This document shows positions 23,281 through 31,150 of a DNA stretch of 64,000 bases, in pieces. The stretch covers positions 42,589-106,588 of the forward strand of contig DGRE01000058.1 of NCBI GenBank assembly GCA_002389905.1, in the 5' to 3' direction. Source of the stretch: Hungatella sp. UBA4396. Lineage in GTDB: Bacteria; Bacillota; Clostridia; Lachnospirales; Lachnospiraceae. The position numbers and the translations under genes are program-made. Position 1 is the first letter of the stretch. Every line of letters begins with the position of its first letter. The notes beneath the pieces are model-generated. The model was not told the DNA's origin. It did no database searches and worked only from the letters and a program-made list of their open reading frames with translations.

Positions 23281-24318
23281 TTATAGAGGCTGCCGGTAAA
23301 CGGTATTCATCAGCCACTCCTTCAGTTTCCCCAGCTTTTCAGCTTCCTTCCGGCAAATTGCCACCGCCTCACCTGGGGTTACATACTGAAAAGCCACCCA
23401 TTCCCCCGGCTTTAACTGAGCCAGGGCAGGAATATCGGTGCTGATCACCGTAGCAATTTTTGCATATCCTCCTGTAGTCTGATGATCTGCCATCAAAACC
23501 ATGGGAAGCCGGTCAGACGATATCTGAACCGAGCCTTCCGCAATCCCATCAGATATAATATCAGCCCCGTTTCTCATTTCTATGGGTTCTCCTTCCAGCC
23601 TGCAGGCCATGCGGTCACAGTCACTGCTTAACCGGAAAGGACTCCGCACCAGAGTGTTAAGTCCCAGGTCCGTAAACGCACCTTCCTGAGGCCCCATTAC
23701 GACGCGAAGCAAAACCACGGGGTCATTTCCGTAAAAGCGGTAAGGCGTTGATGAACGGCGCAGCCATGGTTCAAGCTCTCCCACTGCAGCCAGCCTCTTA
23801 TTTCCCCTTAATCTTTTTGCTATTTTCTTAAACCTGCGGCTGGTGCTCCCTGATTCCAGACAATCTCCTTCCAGAAGCGATCTTCCCTCCAGGCCGCCTA
23901 TGCGGCATTTTAAATTGGTGGAACGGCTTCCCATAACAGAAGGCACCTCGATTCCCCCATAAACAGCCATATAAGTCCGAAGGCCGGAAACAGCAAGCTC
24001 CATGGTCAGAATATCTCCCTTTTGCACCAGAACCGGAGAGAACATGGGAACCGGGGTTCCGTTTACGCTGGGCTTCATATCTCCGCCTGTAAAGGCGATG
24101 ATCTCGTCAGAGGTAAAACGAAGTTCTCCGCCCTTTAGTGTAAACTCAATAACTGCCGCTGTTTCCGGTTCTTCTAAGTTTCCGGCAAGGAGATTGGCCA
24201 GCTTCATGGAATACTTATCACAGGCCCCGCTTTCCTGAAAACCCTGGCTTAAACAGCCTCTTCTCCCTTTATCCTGAACCGTAGATAAGGCTCCCGGACG
24301 CAAGATTTCAAATCCCAT
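23281..24318 (-). CDS. pxpC: 5-oxoprolinase subunit C (biotin-dependent carboxyltransferase/KipA family)
   Basis: A 345-residue allophanate hydrolase subunit 2-like protein: FEILRPGALSTVQDKGRRGCLSQGF at the start, then SGACDKYSMKLANLLAGN, TYMAVYGGIEVPSVMGSRST, and LMADHQTTGGYAKIATVISTDIPALAQLKPGEW near the end. It is the cyclophilin-like partner of PxpB in the 5-oxoprolinase. The B. subtilis homologue KipA acts on the sporulation kinase inhibitor KipI; the operon context here favours the metabolic role. Starts 4 bp after the pxpB stop. Confidence 0.93.
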   Translation of the reverse strand: MGFEILRPGALSTVQDKGRRGCLSQGFQESGACDKYSMKLANLLAGNLEEPETAAVIEFTLKGGELRFTSDEIIAFTGGDMKPSVNGTPVPMFSPVLVQKGDILTMELAVSGLRTYMAVYGGIEVPSVMGSRSTNLKCRIGGLEGRSLLEGDCLESGSTSRRFKKIAKRLRGNKRLAAVGELEPWLRRSSTPYRFYGNDPVVLLRVVMGPQEGAFTDLGLNTLVRSPFRLSSDCDRMACRLEGEPIEMRNGADIISDGIAEGSVQISSDRLPMVLMADHQTTGGYAKIATVISTDIPALAQLKPGEWVAFQYVTPGEAVAICRKEAEKLGKLKEWLMNTVYRQPL

Positions 24319-24322
24319 CCAA

Positions 24323-25012
24323 TCACCCCTTTTCCTGTTTCCTGCTTATTTCTTCAAATTCTTCCTGACTGATGGGCACAAAACGAATGGAATCACCGGC
24401 TTCATAAAGAGACTTTCCCGCCTCTTCCGGCTTAAAAAGGCGGTAAGGCGTACGCCCGATCAACTGCCATCCTCCCGGAGAATCCATGGGGTAGATTCCC
24501 GTCTGCTCTCCTCCGATTCCTACACTTCCCGCAGGAATCCTGGTTCTTGGCGTTTTTAACCGGGGTGTGAAAATCCGTTCATCCATTCCCCCAAGATAGG
24601 GAAATCCCGGAAGAAAGCCCAGCATAAAAATGCGGTAATCCCTGCCGCTGTGAATGCGGATCACCTCTTCTTCCGTGATGTTCCCATGCTCCGCTACAAA
24701 AGAAAGATCCGGTCCGAAGCTGCCTCCGTAGCAGACCGGAATTTCTACCAGCCTTCCCCCTGTCCCCGCTTTGGCTTCCAGCGTTTCTGACAGTTGAAAG
24801 AGGACCTTTGATACCGCCTCATAATCCGTTTTCAAAGGGTCATAGAAAATAAGAACAGAACAAAAGGCAGGTACTGTCTCAAGCACTCCTTCCAATGAAA
24901 GCTCATTGATGTTCCTGTTTAATTCCATTACCCTCCCATTTACTGCCTCACTGATGGAATCACCTAATTCCACCAGGGCACCGCAGTCTCCCACTGCCTT
25001 TATTTGAACCAT
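24323..25012 (-). CDS. pxpB: 5-oxoprolinase subunit B (KipI family)
   Basis: A 229-residue allophanate hydrolase subunit 1-like protein with the signatures GDCGALVELGDSISEAV, CSVLIFYDPL, EIPVCYGGSFGPDLSFVAEH, FMLGFLPGFPYLGGMDERI, PRLKTPRTRIPAGSVGIGG, TGIYPMDSPGGWQLIGRTP and LFKPEEAG. Forms the B-C core of ATP-dependent 5-oxoprolinase with PxpC. The ATG overlaps the 3' end of the DUF4392 gene by 13 bp, so translation of the cyclase half and of the oxoprolinase are coupled. Confidence 0.93.
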   Translation of the reverse strand: MVQIKAVGDCGALVELGDSISEAVNGRVMELNRNINELSLEGVLETVPAFCSVLIFYDPLKTDYEAVSKVLFQLSETLEAKAGTGGRLVEIPVCYGGSFGPDLSFVAEHGNITEEEVIRIHSGRDYRIFMLGFLPGFPYLGGMDERIFTPRLKTPRTRIPAGSVGIGGEQTGIYPMDSPGGWQLIGRTPYRLFKPEEAGKSLYEAGDSIRFVPISQEEFEEISRKQEKG

Positions 25013-26091
25013 GGCCTATCCCCTTCTTCAAAGAACCCTTTTTCCAGTACGGAACCAAACCAGTGATCGGAATTATGGGAATACCGTACCGCATAAGCCG
25101 TACACTGGCGCATCAGGCTGACAATTCCGGTATTCAGCCGGGTGTTGAACCCATCAATTCCAGGGATCAGAGATCCTGTCATATCAATCAGCCCGGTTCT
25201 GGAAGCCACTCTCATCAGTTCTGCTTCCATTTCTTCCCGGTGAAGAATCTCCATATCCCGCTTTAAGTAAGCCAGTGCCGCGATCAAACCGTAGCAGCCC
25301 CAGTCGGAACAGGTTGCCGTAATCACATGATCTGCCCTGCTGGCCGCCAGAATTCCGCCTCCGCAGCCGCACACACATTCCCCGGAACCAGCAAAAGGAA
25401 TATACTTTTTAATATGGTCTGCAATGGTTCCCATACCGATCTCATTGCCCAGATCACCGATGGCAATATTTAAAATCCCCTTTTCCCGGAGCATTTCCCA
25501 CAGTACATCTGTCTTGGCTTCCAGCTCTGTCACATCGTTTCCTGTTGCATTGTGATAAACACCCATTTCATTGGAACCGGGGGCCTCTACAGAAATTACC
25601 GCCCCGGGAAGGGCCTCTTTGATCAGCCATTTTGCTTCGATTTCTGCCCTGGCCGGATTTTTTGTAAAGGCCGTTACTCCCATGCTGAGAGGAAGTTTCT
25701 TCACATCCTCTATATCCTGATAAACATGAAGTCCTACCACACCGGCACATTTTTTTACGGATTTCACACAATCCTCCGGGCAGATAATAACAGGCTTTGC
25801 CCCGAAAGCCATGACCAGAGCCCGCGCCAGCAGCAGGGAACTGACCATGCCATCCATTTCCGGCTTTTTATGGGGCAGCAGCACAAATCCCGTCAAAATA
25901 TAAACCAGATCATTTTCCTTTACCGTTTCACACAGCTTCTCCGCCGCTCTCATGGTAAGAGGCTCTCCCATCTGCTCCCGGCTTCCGGCATAAAGAATCC
26001 GGCACACTCCATATCCTCTGGGGTCTAAATTCATAAGAGCATCCAGGTTTTCTCCCACATTTCTTTTTTCCAGCCCGCCTCTGTCCATCAT
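25000..26091 (-). CDS. DUF4392 protein, probable C-terminal (catalytic) half of D-glutamate cyclase
   Basis: A 363-residue cytoplasmic protein of the DUF4392 (D-glutamate cyclase C-terminal) family. Visible blocks: LTGFVLLPHKKPEMDGMVSS, a PVIICPED Rossmann-like strand, ISVEAPGSNEMGVYHNATG, NIAIGDLGNEIGMGTIADHI, the Cys/Gly-rich ECVCGCGGGILAASRADHVI, and ATCSDWGCYGLIAALAYL. In vertebrates a DUF1445-DUF4392 fusion converts D-glutamate to 5-oxo-D-proline in mitochondria. Having the two domains as separate genes in one operon with PxpABC and a D-amino-acid transaminase is strong context for the same reaction here. Confidence 0.85.
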   Translation of the reverse strand: MMDRGGLEKRNVGENLDALMNLDPRGYGVCRILYAGSREQMGEPLTMRAAEKLCETVKENDLVYILTGFVLLPHKKPEMDGMVSSLLLARALVMAFGAKPVIICPEDCVKSVKKCAGVVGLHVYQDIEDVKKLPLSMGVTAFTKNPARAEIEAKWLIKEALPGAVISVEAPGSNEMGVYHNATGNDVTELEAKTDVLWEMLREKGILNIAIGDLGNEIGMGTIADHIKKYIPFAGSGECVCGCGGGILAASRADHVITATCSDWGCYGLIAALAYLKRDMEILHREEMEAELMRVASRTGLIDMTGSLIPGIDGFNTRLNTGIVSLMRQCTAYAVRYSHNSDHWFGSVLEKGFFEEGDRPWFK

Positions 26092-26097
26092 CCACTC

Positions 26098-26955
26098 CTA
26101 ATCAAATATGCTTTCCCTGCCTGTATACTCTAAGTATTCTTCTAAAACAGCATCCTGAATCTTCTTTAAGGTTTCCGGGTCCTTTCCCCCTACAGACTTT
26201 CCGTCAATCACATCTGCATGAAGGCAGAAGTTGGAGGAAGAGGTCACAATGATCTCATCGGCGGTCATCAGCTCTTCCAGGGTAAAGGCCTGTTCCAGAA
26301 CCTGAATCCCAAGCCTGTAGCAGGCCTGGATCATGTGGGTCTTTGCAATCCCACGAAGGATCAGGTTGTCATTGGGATGGGAAATGAAGGTTCCGTTTTT
26401 TAAAATGGAAACATTGCTGTGTGCACACTCCGTAACTATATCCCCCCTGTGCAGAACCGTTTCCATGGCTCCTGCTTTTAAGGCCTCCTGGGAAGCAATG
26501 ACAGACGGCAGCAGATTCAGGGTCTTGATATTGCAGTGAAAAAATCTGGTATCTTCCCTTGTTATGAGACGGATAGGCACGTCGGGGTCCCTCAGCTTAT
26601 TGGGCCTAATCATGACCCATAGCTTTCCAGCCATTGTCTCGTCATAGACATGGTCCCTGGGCCCCGCCCCTCTTGTCACCTGCCAGTAAACAAAATGAGT
26701 GTTCCCTTCCACCATGGAAAGAAGTTCCGTCAGAAGATTTCCAAACTCCTCCTTTTCCATGGGAATCTTAATATCCAGGGCCTTTGCGCTGGAGTAAAAA
26801 CGGTCCAGATGGTCCTTCAAAAGAAATACCTTGTGATTCCCTCCAACAGTGGCATCATATACTCCGTCTCCAAAAAAATGAACGCGGTCCTGAAATGGAA
26901 CCATCAGTTCCTCAGGAGTTCCAATTTTTCCGTCATAATAAGCAAGCTCTTTCAT
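26098..26955 (-). CDS. dat: D-amino-acid transaminase (class IV aminotransferase)
   Basis: 285 residues from the ATG at 26955 (AAGGAG upstream); the longer frame runs into the preceding gene, whose stop overlaps this ATG as ATGA. A PLP fold-type IV enzyme. The CNIKTLNLLPSVIAS segment carries the Schiff-base lysine in the context typical of D-amino-acid transaminase (DIKSLNLLG in Bacillus) rather than of BCAT. Other blocks: VHFFGDGVYDATVGGNHKVF, HLDRFYSSAKALDI, VYWQVTRGAGPRDH, ETVLHRGDIVTECAHSNVSI and EIIVTSSSNFCLHADVIDG. It would move amino groups between D-amino acids and 2-oxoglutarate, producing D-glutamate. Confidence 0.87.
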   Translation of the reverse strand: MKELAYYDGKIGTPEELMVPFQDRVHFFGDGVYDATVGGNHKVFLLKDHLDRFYSSAKALDIKIPMEKEEFGNLLTELLSMVEGNTHFVYWQVTRGAGPRDHVYDETMAGKLWVMIRPNKLRDPDVPIRLITREDTRFFHCNIKTLNLLPSVIASQEALKAGAMETVLHRGDIVTECAHSNVSILKNGTFISHPNDNLILRGIAKTHMIQACYRLGIQVLEQAFTLEELMTADEIIVTSSSNFCLHADVIDGKSVGGKDPETLKKIQDAVLEEYLEYTGRESIFD

Positions 26956-27614
26956 AATGTCTCCTTCATATTTGGCCCAATCCCAAATTTCAACTCCACA
27001 TATTTCTTTATTAATTCCACACAATTGTCCAGCCCCAGACTTTCCGTATCCAGACAGAGATCATAATTTTCAGGGTTTTTCCACATTCTTCCCGTATGAT
27101 ACACATAATAGGAACTCCTGTACTTATCCAGTCTGTCTATGTATTTTGCAGCCTCCTGTTCTGATATTCCCTGCCGCTCCATCTCCCTTTTTAAGCGGAA
27201 TTCCCAGGGAGCATCCAGATATACGGACACCACATTGGGCTCATCTTTTAAGACAAAATCTGCCGCCCGGCCGATGCAGACATAGGATTCGTGGCGTAGA
27301 AGCTCCTGCAAAACCTTTGCCTGATAATTAAAAAGCCTCTGATCCGATGGAAAATTTCCGCTTTCCCTTGGAATAACTTCACCGTTGTAAACTCTTCTTG
27401 AGGCGCGGTATAAAAAGGTTTTTTTCGTATTTTCATCTGCATTGGCAAATATGGTTTCATTGATCCCGCTGTCTTCCGATGCCAGGCTCAAAAGCTTTCT
27501 GTCATATACATCAATCCCGTAATCAGCCGCCAGCTTTTTTCCTATATAGCTTCCGCCTCCGCTCCCGCAGGTGCGGGTAATGGCGACGGCAAAATACTTC
27601 TTATTGTCATCCAT
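26952..27614 (-). CDS. Cytidylate kinase-like protein
   Basis: A 220-residue P-loop protein of the PF13189 cytidylate kinase-like family: AITRTCGSGGGSYIGKKLAADYGIDVYDRKLL at the N-terminus (the Walker-type GSGGGSYIGK), IGRAADFVLKDEPNVVSVYLDAP, and KREMERQGISEQEAAKYID with KYRSSYYVYHTGR as the lid and C-terminal helices. The residue before the nucleotide-binding turn differs from true Cmk (GPxGAGKST), so its substrate is open. It is embedded in the D-amino-acid operon with ATGA overlap to dat and 12 bp from livF, so it is probably functional there rather than in pyrimidine metabolism. Confidence 0.8.
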   Translation of the reverse strand: MDDNKKYFAVAITRTCGSGGGSYIGKKLAADYGIDVYDRKLLSLASEDSGINETIFANADENTKKTFLYRASRRVYNGEVIPRESGNFPSDQRLFNYQAKVLQELLRHESYVCIGRAADFVLKDEPNVVSVYLDAPWEFRLKREMERQGISEQEAAKYIDRLDKYRSSYYVYHTGRMWKNPENYDLCLDTESLGLDNCVELIKKYVELKFGIGPNMKETL

Positions 27615-27626
27615 AATCGCAGCCTC

Positions 27627-28325
27627 CTATTGTCCAAGATATGCTTTCTTTACCCGGTCATCCTTTAACAGATCCCTGGCATTGCCTTCAATGGTAATCT
27701 TCCCTGTCTCCATAACATATGCCCTGTTTGATACGGATAAGGCCATTTTTGCATTCTGTTCCACCAGTAAAATGGTGATTCCCTTTTTGTTCACTTCCCT
27801 GATAATCGAAAATATTTCCTTTACAAGCAATGGAGAAAGTCCCATGGACGGCTCATCCATGAGGATCATTTTAGGCTTTGCCATAAGGGCCCGGCCTACG
27901 GCAAGCATCTGCTGTTCTCCGCCGGACAAGGTTCCTGCCAGCTGTTTTTTCCGCTCTTTCAGCCGGGGAAACCGTTCAAATACATCTGCCATATTGGCTT
28001 CCATGTCTTTTCCATCGGTAAAAGCACCCATTTCCAAGTTTTCCTCTACGGTCATCTGGGCAAAAATATGCCGCCCTTCCGGCACATGGGCCAGCTTTAA
28101 ATTGATAATCCGGCTTGGTTCCGTTTTTATCAAATCCGCTCCGTCAAAGCTGATCTCTCCCCTGTCAGCTTTTTTTAACCCTGAAATGGTTCTTAAGATG
28201 GTGGTCTTTCCCGCTCCGTTGGCTCCGATGAGGGAAACGATTTCTCCGTCATGGACTTCTAAGGATACGCCATGAATGGCTTCAATGGCTCCGTAAGATA
28301 CTGCCAGATCCGTTACCTTAAGCAT
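27627..28325 (-). CDS. livF: Branched-chain-type amino acid ABC transporter ATPase LivF
   Basis: A 232-residue ABC ATPase: Walker A GANGAGKT, Q-loop region VPEGRHIFAQMTVEENLEMG, signature LSGGEQQMLAVGRALM, Walker B MILMDEPSMGLSP and H-loop strand ILLVEQNAKMAL. The short length without a C-terminal extension and the VPEGRHIF segment identify LivF. It energises import through LivH/LivM. Its ATG overlaps the livG stop by 8 bp. Confidence 0.93.
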   Translation of the reverse strand: MLKVTDLAVSYGAIEAIHGVSLEVHDGEIVSLIGANGAGKTTILRTISGLKKADRGEISFDGADLIKTEPSRIINLKLAHVPEGRHIFAQMTVEENLEMGAFTDGKDMEANMADVFERFPRLKERKKQLAGTLSGGEQQMLAVGRALMAKPKMILMDEPSMGLSPLLVKEIFSIIREVNKKGITILLVEQNAKMALSVSNRAYVMETGKITIEGNARDLLKDDRVKKAYLGQ

Positions 28326-29124
28326 GGTCCTCTACCTCCTCATCGTCTTTTCCCAAATAGGCTTCAATGACCTTTGGATGATTGGCAATCTCCTCCGGAG
28401 TCCCGGCTGCAATGGTGGTTCCGAAATCAAGCACCTGAATCCGCTCACAGATCTTCATGACCAGACTCATATCATGCTCAATGAGAAGCACGGAAATCTT
28501 AAACTCATCCCGTATATAATTGATAATATCCAACAGCTCTTCCGTTTCCGTAGGATTCATCCCTGCCGCAGGCTCATCCAGAAGAAGGAGCTTCATATCC
28601 GTAGCCAGAGCCCTGGCTATTTCCAGACGCCTCTGTTCCCCATAAGGAAGATTTCCCGCCTCATAATCTTCTTTTCCCTTTAAATGCACAGTCTCAAGCA
28701 GTTCCCCCGCTCTTTTTGTCAGCTCTTCCTCCTGCTTCCAGTAAGCGGAGGTGCGAAAAACGGCATGGAATAAATTATAGGAAAGCTTGGCTCCCATAGC
28801 CGCCTTTACGTTATCGATCACGGTCATTTTCTTAAATAACCGGATATTCTGAAATGTTCTTGCAATTCCTGCATCAACAATCTGATGTGTCTTTTTTCCA
28901 TTCATGCGCTGGCCATTTAAGTAAAAAGACCCTTCCGTAGGTTTATAAACACCGGTGATCAGATTGAACACAGTTGTCTTTCCCGCACCGTTTGGCCCGA
29001 TGAGTCCTACCAGCTCCGATTCTCCGATTTCCATATTGAAGCTATCCACCGCCTTTAAGCCGCCGAACTGGATTCCCAGATTCTGTGCCCTTAATACCGG
29101 CATGGTTCCTGACCTTCCTGCCAT
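28318..29124 (-). CDS. livG: Branched-chain-type amino acid ABC transporter ATPase LivG
   Basis: 268 residues from the ATG at 29124 (GGGGGTG upstream), 2 bp after the livM stop; a longer frame into livM is a shadow. Walker A GPNGAGKT, IARTFQNIRLFKKMTVIDNV (the LivG RTFQN block), signature LPYGEQRRLEIARALAT, Walker B LLLLDEPAAGMNPTE and IEHDMSLVM with the switch His. C-terminal VLDFGTTIAAGTPEEIANHP is the usual LivG tail. Confidence 0.93.
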   Translation of the reverse strand: MAGRSGTMPVLRAQNLGIQFGGLKAVDSFNMEIGESELVGLIGPNGAGKTTVFNLITGVYKPTEGSFYLNGQRMNGKKTHQIVDAGIARTFQNIRLFKKMTVIDNVKAAMGAKLSYNLFHAVFRTSAYWKQEEELTKRAGELLETVHLKGKEDYEAGNLPYGEQRRLEIARALATDMKLLLLDEPAAGMNPTETEELLDIINYIRDEFKISVLLIEHDMSLVMKICERIQVLDFGTTIAAGTPEEIANHPKVIEAYLGKDDEEVEDHA

Positions 29125-29126
29125 CT

Positions 29127-30146
29127 TTATACACCCCCTTCTGTTTTTTTCCGGCTCTTTGTCCTGGCACCTTTTCTGTCCCTCAGCCATTCATATGCAC
29201 CTATGAGGGAAAACTCCCATGCCCCAAAGATGCCGCCTGGTTTAAAAATCATAACCAGTACCAGCACTACAGAATATGCAAGCATACGGTATTGGGAGAA
29301 CTGGCGCATCATCTCAGGAAGGGAGGAAAGAAAAGCTGCTCCGATAATGGAGCCGGTAAGGGAGCCGATTCCTCCGATGATCACCTCTGAGAGAAGCTCT
29401 GCGGAGTACATGAAATTAAAGTTAGTGGGAATCATGGCTGTGATGTAATGGGCATAAACACCTCCGCCGATTCCCGCAAAGAAAGCCGCTACGGTAAAGG
29501 TGAGAACTTTATAATAAGTAACATTGATTCCTGAAGCTGCTGCCGCTATGTAATCTTCCCGAATGGCCTTTACCGTTCTTCCAAAACGGCTGCGTACATA
29601 CATATACATAACGGTAATACAGACCGCCATGACCCAGAAGCTCCAATAGAAACTGGAAAGCTTTAAGATACCGCTCATGGTTTTTCCACCGCCCGTAATG
29701 GCGAGATTGGAGAAAAGAACCCGTATAATTTCGGCAAAGGCAATGGTTACAATGGCAAGATAATCACCTCTTAAGCGGAGAGCCGGGATTCCCACCAGAA
29801 CTCCTGTCATACCTGCTGCAATTCCTCCCGCCAGAAGAGCCACAAGGAATAAGGCTATATCCGGCAGTCCTTTCCCGGTAAGTCCATTGGACACAATGGC
29901 CGAGGTATATGCTCCCACTGATACAAAGCCCGCATGACCAAGGGAAAACTCACCCATACAGCCTACCACCAGGTTTAAGGAGGCCACCATAATGATCGTA
30001 TAACAGGCGGTGGTGCAGATTCCCTTGATATACTGGGTGGATCTGCCAAAGGCATGATTTTCAAAAAGCAGGACAAACAGGAAAAATACAGCCAGAATAC
30101 CAAGAAAATTAAGTAAATAAGAAACTTTAAACCGCTTTTCCATCAT
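29127..30146 (-). CDS. livM: Branched-chain-type amino acid ABC transporter permease LivM
   Basis: A 339-residue permease with about nine transmembrane helices. LivM features: MVASLNLVVGCMGEFSLGHAGFVSVGAYTSAI, GDYLAIVTIAFAEIIRVLF and the coupling segment GRTVKAIREDYIAAAASGINV, then GGIGSLTGSIIGA. The C-terminus is basic and cytoplasmic. It starts 6 bp after livH. Confidence 0.92.
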   Translation of the reverse strand: MMEKRFKVSYLLNFLGILAVFFLFVLLFENHAFGRSTQYIKGICTTACYTIIMVASLNLVVGCMGEFSLGHAGFVSVGAYTSAIVSNGLTGKGLPDIALFLVALLAGGIAAGMTGVLVGIPALRLRGDYLAIVTIAFAEIIRVLFSNLAITGGGKTMSGILKLSSFYWSFWVMAVCITVMYMYVRSRFGRTVKAIREDYIAAAASGINVTYYKVLTFTVAAFFAGIGGGVYAHYITAMIPTNFNFMYSAELLSEVIIGGIGSLTGSIIGAAFLSSLPEMMRQFSQYRMLAYSVVLVLVMIFKPGGIFGAWEFSLIGAYEWLRDRKGARTKSRKKTEGGV

Positions 30147-30152
30147 TCACCC

Positions 30153-31043
30153 CTACACTTTCTCGCCCACATTCTTACCAAGAATGCCGGACGGTTTCAC
30201 CAAAAGAATCACAATCAGAATGGCATATGTAATGGCCTCATACCAGCCCGGTGCAAAAAGCTTTACATAAATTTCAATCAGCCCAACCAGGATTCCGCCA
30301 AGCATGGCTCCGGGAATGATTCCGATTCCTCCAAGGACAGCCGCTATAAAGGCCTTAAGACCCATCATAGAACCCATATCATTGGTGACCCGCGGATATT
30401 TTGCACAGTACATAAGGGCTGCAACTGCCGCCAGAGCGGAACCGATGGCAAAGGTCATGGTAATCACCTTATCCACATTGACCCCCGCCAGAATGGAAGC
30501 ATCCCGATCCTGGGGCACTGCCCGCATGGCCTTACCCATCTTGGTGTTTTTTATAAAGAGCTGAAGTCCCGCCATCATAATCACTCCGATACTGATGGTC
30601 AATATAACATTCAGGGGAAGCACCACGCCCAGCACGTTTACAGAAGGTAAATCAAATATCTTCTGGACATTCTGGGGTCTTGCTCCAAAGAGAACCATAG
30701 CAAGGTTTTCAAGAAACAGACTCATAGCAAGTGCCGTAATAAGGGCTGACATAGATCCTGCCCTGCGTACCGGTTTATAGGCTATCACCTCAACCATGAC
30801 TCCCACCAGCCCGCAGACGACCACAGCAAGGAATACGGAAATCCAAGGGGGCATCCCTCCATGGATCATCAAAGGAATGGTATAAAATAAGGTGTAGGCT
30901 CCAATCATGATAAAATCGCCATGAGCAAAATTAATCATACGGATGATTCCGTATACCATGGTATATCCAAGTGCAATCAAAGCATAGATAGCACCCTGGT
31001 TCAGTCCGTTTATCAGGCTTTGAAAGAATAGTGAAAATGTCAT
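30153..31043 (-). CDS. livH: Branched-chain-type amino acid ABC transporter permease LivH
   Basis: 296 residues from the ATG at 31043 (AAAGGA upstream); the longer frame runs through the intercistronic hairpin. Eight to nine membrane helices with family segments LINGLNQGAIYALIALGYTMVYGIIRMINFAHGDFIMIGAY, GKAMRAVPQDRDASILAGVNV (coupling helix) and AFIAAVLGGIGIIPGAMLGG. It partners LivM in the import channel. Confidence 0.93.
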   Translation of the reverse strand: MTFSLFFQSLINGLNQGAIYALIALGYTMVYGIIRMINFAHGDFIMIGAYTLFYTIPLMIHGGMPPWISVFLAVVVCGLVGVMVEVIAYKPVRRAGSMSALITALAMSLFLENLAMVLFGARPQNVQKIFDLPSVNVLGVVLPLNVILTISIGVIMMAGLQLFIKNTKMGKAMRAVPQDRDASILAGVNVDKVITMTFAIGSALAAVAALMYCAKYPRVTNDMGSMMGLKAFIAAVLGGIGIIPGAMLGGILVGLIEIYVKLFAPGWYEAITYAILIVILLVKPSGILGKNVGEKV

Positions 31044-31068
31044 AGGATCTTCCTTTCTCAAAAGGAAA

Positions 31069-31104
31069 ATGTGCACAAAAGGCTGTTTAAGCCTTTATGC
31101 ACAT
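31069..31104 (-). terminator. Intercistronic hairpin between livK and livH
   Basis: ATGTGCAC(A)AAAAGGCT at 31069-31084 pairs with AGCCTTTATGCACAT ending at 31104. On the minus strand only TTTTCC follows, so it is a weak terminator or a 3' stabiliser that would give more transcript of the binding protein than of the permeases. Confidence 0.6.
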
Positions 31105-31150
31105 CTCCCTATCATTTTTTATCTTACCTTCCCGCAAGATTTATGCCGCT

